A DNA stretch of 64,000 nucleotides from assembly GCA_016718655.1 (NCBI GenBank), contig JADKCV010000003.1, forward strand, positions 62,001-126,000, written 5' to 3'. The notes beneath the pieces were generated by a model. It saw only the letters and a program-made list of their open reading frames with translations, did no database searches and had not been told where the DNA came from. This document shows, piece by piece, positions 26,443-34,496 of the stretch. The DNA comes from Flavobacteriales bacterium (GTDB taxonomy: Bacteria > Bacteroidota > Bacteroidia > Flavobacteriales_F > PHOS-HE28). The number at the start of each line of letters is the position of its first letter. Positions within the stretch are counted from its first letter, which is position 1. A program made the position numbers and the translations under genes.

Positions 26443-26988
26443 ATGGAAACAGCAACTGCAACAACCACCAAGTGGACCATCGACCCCAGCCACAGTGAGA
26501 TCCAGTTCAAGGTGAAGCACCTGATGATCAGCACGGTCACCGGCTCCTTCAAAGAGTTCGGCGCCGAGGCGGAACTGGAAGGTGACGACTTGGCCAATGC
26601 CAAGGTGAGCTTCTGGGCCAACACCGCCAGTGTGGACACCAACAGCGCCGATCGCGACAAACACCTGCGCAGCGGCGACTTCTTCGACAGCGAGACGTTC
26701 GCGAAGCTCAGCTTCACGAGCACGCGCATCGAGGGTCAGGGCGACAGCTGGAAAGTGACCGGCGACCTCACCATCAGGGACGTCACAAGATCCGTCACGC
26801 TGAATGCCGAGTGGGCCGGTGTGGCCAAGGATCCATGGGGCAATACCAAGGCAGGCCTCAACCTCAGCGGAAAGATCGATCGCAAGGACTTCGGCCTCAC
26901 CTGGAATGCAGCACTCGAAGCGGGCGGCGTGCTCGTGAGCGACGAAGTGCGGATCCAGTGTGAAGTGCAGCTCGTTAAGCAGGGCTGA
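26443..26988 (+). CDS. YceI family lipocalin-like protein
   Basis: YceI proteins are small beta-barrels that bind polyprenoid lipids. The 181-residue protein has the family opening TKWTIDPSHSEIQFKVKHLM and the patterns RDKHLRSGDFFD and GDLTIRDVTRSV, ending with DEVRIQCEVQLVKQG. No signal peptide is visible (METATATTTKW), so this copy is probably cytoplasmic. It may share a message with the pirin gene and ends at a strong hairpin. Confidence 0.92.
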   Translation: METATATTTKWTIDPSHSEIQFKVKHLMISTVTGSFKEFGAEAELEGDDLANAKVSFWANTASVDTNSADRDKHLRSGDFFDSETFAKLSFTSTRIEGQGDSWKVTGDLTIRDVTRSVTLNAEWAGVAKDPWGNTKAGLNLSGKIDRKDFGLTWNAALEAGGVLVSDEVRIQCEVQLVKQG

Positions 26989-27007
26989 GCAATGGTCCAT
27001 TGACCGC

Positions 27008-27037
27008 AGGAAGGCCCGGCCCACACCGGGCCTTCCT
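27008..27037 (+). terminator. Hairpin terminator after yceI-like gene
   Basis: AGGAAGGCCCGG pairs perfectly over 12 bp with CCGGGCCTTCCT around a six-base loop, 19 bp after the YceI stop. No T-run follows, but stem strength and position support a terminator. Confidence 0.75.
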
Positions 27038-27071
27038 CATTGGGGGGCGAATGACACGGGTCACGCCCGGC

Positions 27072-27079
27072 TATCTTTC
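27072..27079 (+). promoter_or_regulatory. Possible -7 box (TATCTTTC)
   Basis: TATCTTTC is one base off TAnnTTTG and lies 19 bp before the ATG at 27099, directly after the terminator of the previous gene. Confidence 0.4.
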
Positions 27080-27098
27080 CAGACCCGAACATTGAGCC

Positions 27099-28766
27099 AT
27101 GACCGCATCGCCCATCACCACCGCAGAGGTGCTCCTTCTGCGTAAAGCACTTTCCAGAGCGGGAGATGATCGTGCGGCAATGCTGGGCCTTGTGTTCGGC
27201 CGGCCGGTGCGTTCGCCCAAAGCGTTGCGCGAGTGGCATGACCTGTTGCTTTTCCTGCTGGCCCACCCGGCCAACGCGGAGGAACACCAACTGGCCACCA
27301 TGGAACTGGAGCACTTATCCGCGCTTGCGAAGCAAATGGTGGGCAGCTCGAAAGCCCTTCGGTACGCGCTCATCAACTCCGGCATCGATGGTGCCCCGCT
27401 TCAAAGCACCTATTCGTTGCGCTTGGTGCGTTGGATGCTGGCCCGCTGGGAACATCGTGTGGAGCTCTTCCTGGTGGAGGCGGGCTTGGATGAATTGCGC
27501 GAGCTGCTCCGAGTGCTCCTGCCTCCCGTGGAGCACGAGACCGTGGACCAGCCCTTTGATGATGCCTATCAACTGTTGGAAACCGTATACGGTGGGTCGC
27601 GGCACACCCAACTGCTGTGCCTGGTACAGGGTCTCGATGCGTTGGGGTGCGACGATCGCCAATGCGAGCTGCTCTTCGCGCGGATGCAGGTCTACGTGAA
27701 GGTGGAGGGCGTGGCGGAAGGATGCGGGACGACCTTCGCCCGCGGTCCGATGGGACCCATCCACTACCATGAAGCCGGGCTGCAACGTGGGGTGGACCTG
27801 ACAGCCACACTGGACGATCCACTGCCGAAGCCCGTGCGGTTGAGCGTCGCTGAGCAGCATGAACTGATCGATACTGCCCGCACCGTGTTGGCCATGCTGC
27901 ACCGCGAGACAGACCCGGTGACCCACGCAGGTGCTGTGGAGCTCTTCGACATGGGCCGTGGTCTCCGCATCGCCCTGTTCAGTTTGGACATGGCCCATCG
28001 GCTGCCCTTCGACAGTTACGTGGGGTTCATGGCCTTCAGGAACGGTGTGCCCCTGGCCTATGGCGGTGCATGGATCTTCCCGGGTCGGAGCAAGGTGGGC
28101 ATCAACATCTTCGCGGCATTGCGTGGCGGAGAATCGGCCTGGTTCTTCGCCCAGCTGCTGCGGCTGTACAGGCAGCGCTATGGAGTGGACCGCTTCGAGG
28201 CGGAGAACTACCAACTGGGGCACCATAACCCGGACGGTCTCAAGAGCGGGGCCTACTGGTTCTACTACCGCCTGGGCTTCCGACCGGTGGGACGAAAGGA
28301 CCAGCTCATGGCTGCGCGGGAGTTCAGGAAGCTGGGCGCCGTAAAGGGATATCGCGTGCCGGTGAAGGTGCTCAAGCATCTGGTGGAACACGGGCTGGAG
28401 CTGGTCATCACCGAAGGCGCCCAAGCGGTGATGGATACGGCGGCACTGACCATGGCCGTGCAGCGGCATGTGGTGGTGCGATACACAGGCGATCGACGAG
28501 GAGCGTTGCGCAGCGCCCTGGCCCGACTGGGCAGGACCCTGCCGTTGGGCGACCTGGTCGAATGGTCCTCGAATGAGCGCTCAGCGCTGTACCTCTGGGC
28601 ATTGCCGTTGGATATGATCCCTGACCTGGAGCAATGGTCCGGATCGGAGCAACGTCAACTCGTCGGACTCATAAAGGCCAAAGGAGGCAGGACGGAGACC
28701 GGGTTACAAGTCCGATCGCCAAGCGCGACCAGACTATTAGGGAGTTGGGCGAAGTGCGTTCTGTGA
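27099..28766 (+). CDS. Uncharacterised protein with GNAT-like segment
   Basis: A 555-residue soluble protein that I do not recognise as a named family. The first 230 residues are helical and leucine-rich without motifs. The middle (about 285-400) contains SYVGFMAFRNGVPLAYGGAW, NIFAALRGGESAWFFAQLL and SGAYWFYYRLGFRPVGRKD. This strand-helix pattern ending in YRLGFRPV resembles a GNAT acetyltransferase core, where the last motif is often FYxxLGF. A further 150 residues follow. No signal peptide or membrane segment is seen. It stands alone between a terminator and the SQR gene. Confidence 0.6.
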   Translation: MTASPITTAEVLLLRKALSRAGDDRAAMLGLVFGRPVRSPKALREWHDLLLFLLAHPANAEEHQLATMELEHLSALAKQMVGSSKALRYALINSGIDGAPLQSTYSLRLVRWMLARWEHRVELFLVEAGLDELRELLRVLLPPVEHETVDQPFDDAYQLLETVYGGSRHTQLLCLVQGLDALGCDDRQCELLFARMQVYVKVEGVAEGCGTTFARGPMGPIHYHEAGLQRGVDLTATLDDPLPKPVRLSVAEQHELIDTARTVLAMLHRETDPVTHAGAVELFDMGRGLRIALFSLDMAHRLPFDSYVGFMAFRNGVPLAYGGAWIFPGRSKVGINIFAALRGGESAWFFAQLLRLYRQRYGVDRFEAENYQLGHHNPDGLKSGAYWFYYRLGFRPVGRKDQLMAAREFRKLGAVKGYRVPVKVLKHLVEHGLELVITEGAQAVMDTAALTMAVQRHVVVRYTGDRRGALRSALARLGRTLPLGDLVEWSSNERSALYLWALPLDMIPDLEQWSGSEQRQLVGLIKAKGGRTETGLQVRSPSATRLLGSWAKCVL

Positions 28767-28826
28767 CGATCGTCACCGTGAACCGGGGTCCACTATGGTG
28801 TGCTTTGGTAGCATATCCCAACGACC

Positions 28827-30095
28827 ATGGCCCAGAAGCACTACGACGTTCTCATCATCGGAGGTGGCACCGGAGGTATCATGACCGCTGCTCAGCTGCG
28901 CCGAAAGGACAAGAAGCTCCGCGTAGCCATCATCGATCCCGCCAAGGACCACTGGTACCAACCGGCTTGGACACTGGTCGCGGCCGATGCGTTCAATATG
29001 AAGGACACGCGCCGCGATGAAAAGAGCCTGATCCCTACCGGTGTGGACCTGATCGTCGAACATGCGGCTTCCTTCGAGCCTGAGCAGAACACGGTGCGCA
29101 CGAGTGAGGGAAAGGCCTACACCTACGGCCACTTGGTGGTATGCCCGGGTATCAAGCTCGATATCGATGCCTTGCCCGGACTTCGTGAAGCACTGGCCAC
29201 GGACAAGGTCTGCAGCAACTACGTGGATCCCGAGAAGACCAAGCGGGTGATGACGGCGTTCCAGGGAGGTACTGCGGTATTCACTCAACCCAGCACACCG
29301 ATCAAGTGCGGCGGAGCGCCTCAGAAGGCCGCTTACCTGGCCGATGAGTTCTTCCGCAGGAAGGGTGTACGCGATCGGACCAAGCTCGTCTTCGCCACTC
29401 CGGGTTCCGTCATCTTCGGCGTGGAACCCTTCCGCTTCGCATTGGAGGATGTTGTACGGAAGAAGGAGATCATCCTCAAGACCTTCTACAATCCTGTGCG
29501 TATCGATCCGGTGAAGCAGGAGATCCATTTCAAATGGAGCAAGCCGGGGGATAACCTCTGTGTGATCACCGAGGAACATGGCTTGAAGGAGAAGGTGGAA
29601 GGCGAAGGCACCATTGTGATGCACTATGATATGTTGCACCTGGCCCCGCCGCAAAGCGCTCCGGACTTCGTGAAGAACTCTTCCTTGGCCTACGCGGAAG
29701 GCCCGAACAAAGGCTGGCTGGAAGTGGACATCAATACCTTACAGCACAAACGCTTCCCCAACATCTTCGGCCTGGGCGACGCCGCCGCGCTGCCGACCGC
29801 CAAGACCGGCGCCGCCATCCGCAAGCAAGCGCCCGTGGTAGTGGCCAACATCCTTCAGCGGATCAAGGATGGCGCACTCGCGAACGAACGTTACGAAGGT
29901 TACAGCAGTTGCCCGCTGGTGACCGGATACGGCAAGATGCTCCTGGCCGAGTTCAAGTATGACAATGTGCGCGACAGCGATCCGGTGCTGAGCAAGCTGT
30001 TCGATACCAGCAAGCCCCTGTGGAGCATGTGGGTACTGAAGAAGTACATGTTGCCTTGGATGTATTGGAACCGGATGATGAAGGGGACGATGTAG
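28827..30095 (+). CDS. Sulfide:quinone oxidoreductase-like flavoprotein
   Basis: SQR oxidises sulfide to sulfane sulfur and reduces quinone at the membrane. The 422-residue protein has an FAD Rossmann motif DVLIIGGGTGGIMTAAQL near the N-terminus. Redox-active cysteines fit the eukaryote-like SQR pattern: C161 in IKCGGAPQK and C362 in YSSCPLVTGYGKMLLAEF; C106 lies in VVCPGIKLD. The second FAD site is FGLGDAAALPTAKTGAAIRKQ. The C-terminal WMYWNRMMKG region could dock to the membrane. A sulfide-linked or persulfide role is likely, but other NDH-2-like flavoproteins share the fold. Confidence 0.85.
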   Translation: MAQKHYDVLIIGGGTGGIMTAAQLRRKDKKLRVAIIDPAKDHWYQPAWTLVAADAFNMKDTRRDEKSLIPTGVDLIVEHAASFEPEQNTVRTSEGKAYTYGHLVVCPGIKLDIDALPGLREALATDKVCSNYVDPEKTKRVMTAFQGGTAVFTQPSTPIKCGGAPQKAAYLADEFFRRKGVRDRTKLVFATPGSVIFGVEPFRFALEDVVRKKEIILKTFYNPVRIDPVKQEIHFKWSKPGDNLCVITEEHGLKEKVEGEGTIVMHYDMLHLAPPQSAPDFVKNSSLAYAEGPNKGWLEVDINTLQHKRFPNIFGLGDAAALPTAKTGAAIRKQAPVVVANILQRIKDGALANERYEGYSSCPLVTGYGKMLLAEFKYDNVRDSDPVLSKLFDTSKPLWSMWVLKKYMLPWMYWNRMMKGTM

Positions 30096-30124
30096 CGTGC
30101 CGAGGGACCTACCTTGGCTGCCGC

Positions 30125-30901
30125 ATGAAGAAGATCAACGACACCACGATCGCCTTGCTGATCGATGGGGATAACGCGGCCCCCAAGCGGTTGGCCCCGA
30201 TCCTGGAAGAGGTCAGCAAGACGGGCACCATCACCATCCGCCGCATCTACGGTGATTGGACCACCATGGGCATGAGCGGCTGGAAGGACCTGCTGAACAG
30301 CAACGCCATTCAGCCCGTGCAACAGTTCGCCTATACCAAGGGCAAGAACAGTACGGACAGTGCGCTGATCATCGACGCCATGGACATCCTCCACGGTGAT
30401 CTGGTCGATGCGTTCTGCATCGTAAGCAGCGACAGCGACTACACTCGGCTTGCCACCCGTTTGCGGGAAAGCGGCCACTTCGTGATGGGGGTTGGCGAGA
30501 AGAAGACACCGGACGCCTTCGTGAAGGCCTGCGACCGGTTCATCTACGTGGAGAACCTGGATGTGCAAGAGCCTGTTGTGGCGCCGCGCGCTTCCACCGC
30601 TCCCGTCGCGAGGACAGGGGCAAAGCGCTCCTCCGCTCCCGCCAAGGCAGCGGCGACAAGACTCTCCGAGAATGGGGACCTGATGCGCAAACTGCGCAAG
30701 GCCTTCGTCATCGCCAAGGGTGAAGAGGAGGAAGCCTCCCTGAGCCTGATCGGCCAGGCATTGCGCCGCTTGGATCCCGGCTTCGACCCACGCAGCTACG
30801 GCCATGCCTCGCTCTCGTCATTGGTGAACGCCCTTAAGGACCAGCTGGAGACCCGACGGGAAGAGAAGGGCAACGCGGTAATGGTGCGTTTCAAGGGTTG
30901 A
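30125..30901 (+). CDS. NYN domain protein with C-terminal LOTUS/OST-HTH domain
   Basis: A 258-residue protein joining a PIN-like NYN nuclease domain to an RNA-binding OST-HTH (LOTUS) domain. The NYN domain (1-140) keeps the acidic residues in ALLIDGDNAAPK, DSALIIDAMDIL and CIVSSDSDYTRLATRLRE expected for metal-dependent RNA cleavage. A low-complexity basic linker (about 155-185) leads to the LOTUS domain with LIGQALRRLDPGFDPRSYG. It starts 29 bp after the SQR stop. Bacterial NYN-LOTUS proteins are thought to act in RNA processing, but their targets are mostly unknown. Confidence 0.88.
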   Translation: MKKINDTTIALLIDGDNAAPKRLAPILEEVSKTGTITIRRIYGDWTTMGMSGWKDLLNSNAIQPVQQFAYTKGKNSTDSALIIDAMDILHGDLVDAFCIVSSDSDYTRLATRLRESGHFVMGVGEKKTPDAFVKACDRFIYVENLDVQEPVVAPRASTAPVARTGAKRSSAPAKAAATRLSENGDLMRKLRKAFVIAKGEEEEASLSLIGQALRRLDPGFDPRSYGHASLSSLVNALKDQLETRREEKGNAVMVRFKG

Positions 30902-31167
30902 TCGGTGACGAACCCCGGGGCTGGGCGCCATGGCTCCTCTTGCCAAGATCAGGTAGGACGCCGGTACGTGCGACCCACCCAAGGTCGGCGCGTGTGACCG
31001 GACAAGCTGTTCGGCGCACGATCCCGACCCATCCCCGGACGAGGTCCGGACGTGAAGTCCCTCGCCTACCGTGCCGGTCCTACAGGACCCCTTGGGTCGG
31101 CAAGCCCGGTTCGAGTTGGAGCGTCACTGCTTGACAAAAGCGGTTCGTCGGGGATAATTTGCCATCC
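30902..31167 (+). other. Structured intergenic region with hairpins and a promoter-like element
   Basis: No gene is seen in these 266 bp. They hold a GGTCCT/AGGACC hairpin (31076-31089), a CCGGAC/GTCCGG hairpin (around 31034-31048), and a longer imperfect inverted repeat pairing 30953-30968 with 31070-31083. A TTGACA at 31131 and GATAAT at 31153 with 16-bp spacing form a sigma70-like pair before the next gene. An 18-bp stretch at 30962 recurs in gapped form at 34361, beyond that gene. Confidence 0.5.
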
Positions 31168-34100
31168 ATGGCACATAATACGTCCTTCATCGACACATTA
31201 AGTGGATTCGTTCGTCCTCGGCTGATCGTTCCGCTTGTCGTGGTCCTGTCCTTTTTCACGGTAGCCTTCATGCCCGAGCTGCTGAACCCGGACAGTGGTC
31301 TTCAGAACGCTGAGCCCATTGGGCCTTACATGAACGGGGTTTTCACCGCCGACCCACCGACGCCTGGCGGAGCCACCGTGACCTATACCGTACAGAACGC
31401 CTTCCCGAACTTGACCTTCAACGACCCGGTGAAAATGCTGGAGCTGCCCTCGGGCAAGTTCATGGTCTTCGGTAAATCGGGCTATGCCTGGGTCTTCAAC
31501 AACGACCCCGCTACGAGCACCAAAACGCAAGTACTGAACATCAACAACCGTACTCGGATCGATCAGGATGGAGGCCTTCTGGGCGCTGCGCTGCATCCGG
31601 AATATGGTCAGCAGGGATCCCCCAACGCACGCTATTTCTATGTGTGGTATCGCTACTTCCCGGTGGGCGACCCACGCGGCGAGCAAGCCTTCATGCGCTT
31701 GTCGCGCTTCACCATGAACGCGGCAGAGACCTTGGCCGACCCTGCTTCGGAGTTCGTCCTCGTGCAGCAGTTCGATCGCCAGAACTGGCACAATGGGGGC
31801 GACATGTTCTTCGGGCCGGACGGCTTCCTGTATTTCGCCGTGGGCGATGAGGGCGGTGCGAACGACCAGTACAACCGGACGCAGAACATCAGCTCCTGGT
31901 TCTTCGGCGGGGTGTTCCGCATCGATGTGGACATGCAGGGCGGCTCCATCAGCCATCCCATCCGCAGGCAACCGATCAATGGAGCGACGCCTCCATCCGG
32001 TTGGCCCAACAGCTTCACACAGGGATACTACATCCCCAACGATAACCCGTGGCAGGACCCGGGAGGAGGGATCCTGGAGGAGTTCTGGGCCTTGGGCACG
32101 CGCAGCCCCCATCGGATGACCTACGACCCGCCCACCGGGGACATCTGGATCGGTGACGTGGGGCAGGGTTCGCGCGAGGAGATCAGCAGGGCATTCGCCG
32201 GGGCCAACCTGCAATGGCCCTACCGCGAAGGGGACATTGCCGGTCCCAAGACCAAGCCGAACCCGTTGATCGGTTACGACCAGTTGCCGGTGTATTCCTA
32301 CCCCCGTTCCTTCGGCCAGTGCGTGATCGGTGGGTACGTGATACGCGGGAACAAATACCCCGAGTTGAACGGGAGATACATCTTCTCCGACCACGAGACA
32401 CAGAACATCCACACCTTGGAGCTTTCTGCGTTCGGGACCGCGCAGAACGTCCAGTTCCTGCTGAACGTGCCCGCCGAAGGAACCGGTGGCAAGGATGGCA
32501 TCTCCTCCTTCTCCATGGCATCGGATGGCACCCTGTACATCCTGGACCTTTACGGCACCAACTTGGACGGAGGGAAGGTCCGCAAGTTGGTACGGATCCA
32601 GAACGGGGTACCCGAGCCACCCGCACTACTATCACAACTGGGTATATTCACCGATCTCGCCACGCTACAGACCGCACCGGGCATCATACCGTTCACGGTG
32701 AACAGCCCACTGTGGAGCGACCGCGCGGAGAAGCACCGGTGGATGGCCATACCCAACGATGGGTCCCACGATTCCCCGGCCGAGCGCATCGGGTTCAACG
32801 CGGACGACAAATGGACCTTCCCTCCCGGCACGGTGATGATCAAGCACTTCGAACTGCCGTTGAACGAGAACGATCCCGGCCAGAAAGCGCGCTTGGAGAC
32901 CCGGTTCATGATCTACAAGAACAGTGGGGAGGCCTACGGGCTCACCTACCGGTGGAACGCGAACGGCACCGATGCGTACCTCGTCGATGAGGAGGAGATC
33001 GGCGAATACACCATCACCCGAGCCGATGGAAGCACTTACGACCAGACGTGGAATTTCCCCGGTCGGCAACAGTGCATGACGTGCCATACGGTCGCTTCCG
33101 GCTTCGCCCTGGGTTTGAAGGCCCACCAACTGAACGGCGATCAGTTCTACTCCACCACCGGTGTCACGGCCAACCAACTGGAGACCATGGCGCACTTGGG
33201 CATGTTCGACCAAGCGATACCGGATGCGGATGACCTGCGCCGCGCACGACCATTGGATGACCTCACGGCCAGCGCCGAGGAGCGTGTGATGGCTTACTTG
33301 GATGCCAACTGTTCCTCGTGCCACCGGCCGAACGGTGTAAGCGCCGCCTTCGATGCACGGTTCGCCACACCACTTGCACAGAAGGGCCTGGTGAACGAGC
33401 CGACCGTCGGCATGAACTCTCCACTGGGGCGCTATGTGGTCGTACCGGGTGACACGTTGGCATCGGAGCTCTGGGTTCGCGATGCGCGACCCAATTCAGT
33501 GCCCAACTCCATGCCCCCGATGGGCAAGGAGATCACACACGGTGCGTACATGCGTGTGCTCACCGAATGGATCATGACACTGGATCCCGTGGCGTACGCG
33601 GAACAACGAACACCGGTGTACATCAAGGTCTTCCTGCAAGGACCCTATGAGAACGGCATCATGACCGATGGACTACGGATCAATGGCCTGGTGCCGATGA
33701 CCGATCCCTATCCTGGTCTGGCGATGCATACGGGCAGTAACGCCAGCGCCTTTCCGCACACCTTCGCCTCGTCGGGCGACCGCCGCGTGATCGACTGGGT
33801 GTTGGTGGAGTTGCGCGATGTCCAATCCCCAGCCACGGTGCTACAGACCAAGGCCGCACTGCTCCTGAACGACGGCACGGTGATCGACCCGCAGGGTGGA
33901 CCGTTGCGTTTCCCCTCCACCACCGGCCCGCGCCATGTGGCGGTGCGACACCGTAACCACTTGGGCGTGATGGCGGCCATTCCCACCGTCTTCACGGCCG
34001 GTGCGGTGGTGATCGACCTCACCAGCCCAACCACGCCCGTGTATGGCACCGAACCGCTGGCCACCATGCCCAATGGCGCGAAGGCGCTTTGGACCGGTGA

Positions 34101-34332
34101 CATCGACCGGGATGGTCGTGTGAAGTACTCGGGTGTTTCGAACGACCGGGACCACATCCTTGCCCGTATCGGTGGACTTGTGCCCACGGCCACGGCAGCC
34201 GGTTACCTGTCCGAGGACCTGGACCTGGACGGCGTGGTACGGTACTCGGGGCTCGATAACGATCGCGACCCGATCCTTTCCAACATCGGCGGGACCACCC
34301 CCACACAGGTGCGGACCGAGCAGTTGCCGTAA
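31168..34332 (+). CDS. Secreted sugar-dehydrogenase-like and cytochrome c protein
   Basis: A 1054-residue exported protein. It starts MAHNTSFIDT (ATG 31168, preferred over a TTG at 31159) with a hydrophobic segment at about 14-38. Residues 60-490 look like a PQQ-type glucose/sorbosone dehydrogenase beta-propeller (LLGAALHPEYG, GDMFFGPDGFLYFAVGDEGG, WALGTRSPHRMTYDP, IGDVGQGSREEI). Two c-type haem sites follow: C636-MTC-H640 and C715-SSC-H719. From about 817 a C-terminal module ends in two EF-hand-like stretches, DIDRDGRVKYSG and DLDLDGVVRYSG, then RTEQLP. That module recurs in the protein at 55600. It is likely a periplasmic or surface oxidoreductase; the substrate is unknown. Confidence 0.8.
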   Translation: MAHNTSFIDTLSGFVRPRLIVPLVVVLSFFTVAFMPELLNPDSGLQNAEPIGPYMNGVFTADPPTPGGATVTYTVQNAFPNLTFNDPVKMLELPSGKFMVFGKSGYAWVFNNDPATSTKTQVLNINNRTRIDQDGGLLGAALHPEYGQQGSPNARYFYVWYRYFPVGDPRGEQAFMRLSRFTMNAAETLADPASEFVLVQQFDRQNWHNGGDMFFGPDGFLYFAVGDEGGANDQYNRTQNISSWFFGGVFRIDVDMQGGSISHPIRRQPINGATPPSGWPNSFTQGYYIPNDNPWQDPGGGILEEFWALGTRSPHRMTYDPPTGDIWIGDVGQGSREEISRAFAGANLQWPYREGDIAGPKTKPNPLIGYDQLPVYSYPRSFGQCVIGGYVIRGNKYPELNGRYIFSDHETQNIHTLELSAFGTAQNVQFLLNVPAEGTGGKDGISSFSMASDGTLYILDLYGTNLDGGKVRKLVRIQNGVPEPPALLSQLGIFTDLATLQTAPGIIPFTVNSPLWSDRAEKHRWMAIPNDGSHDSPAERIGFNADDKWTFPPGTVMIKHFELPLNENDPGQKARLETRFMIYKNSGEAYGLTYRWNANGTDAYLVDEEEIGEYTITRADGSTYDQTWNFPGRQQCMTCHTVASGFALGLKAHQLNGDQFYSTTGVTANQLETMAHLGMFDQAIPDADDLRRARPLDDLTASAEERVMAYLDANCSSCHRPNGVSAAFDARFATPLAQKGLVNEPTVGMNSPLGRYVVVPGDTLASELWVRDARPNSVPNSMPPMGKEITHGAYMRVLTEWIMTLDPVAYAEQRTPVYIKVFLQGPYENGIMTDGLRINGLVPMTDPYPGLAMHTGSNASAFPHTFASSGDRRVIDWVLVELRDVQSPATVLQTKAALLLNDGTVIDPQGGPLRFPSTTGPRHVAVRHRNHLGVMAAIPTVFTAGAVVIDLTSPTTPVYGTEPLATMPNGAKALWTGDIDRDGRVKYSGVSNDRDHILARIGGLVPTATAAGYLSEDLDLDGVVRYSGLDNDRDPILSNIGGTTPTQVRTEQLP

Positions 34333-34468
34333 CAAGGGGCCGGCACGCTGATGCAGGCAACGGTACGTACGCGACCCACAAGCGCACGTCCGGGCCTGTG
34401 CCCGACGGCGGTCCGAGCGGGGAACCCTTGGGGCACGGTCGTCACACTGCGCTGGCGGCCGTGTTGGC

Positions 34469-34476
34469 TATCTTTG
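34469..34476 (+). promoter_or_regulatory. ileS promoter -7 box (TATCTTTG)
   Basis: TATCTTTG matches TAnnTTTG exactly and lies 20 bp before the ileS ATG at 34497. No TTG is found at the usual -33 distance. Confidence 0.6.
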
Positions 34477-34496
34477 CCGCCCCTTAGAAAGCCGTG

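Noticed and set aside
31159..31167. TTG start for the sugar-dehydrogenase protein
   Set aside because: An ATG three codons later is closer to the expected start, and the TTG would lie at the promoter-like GATAAT element.
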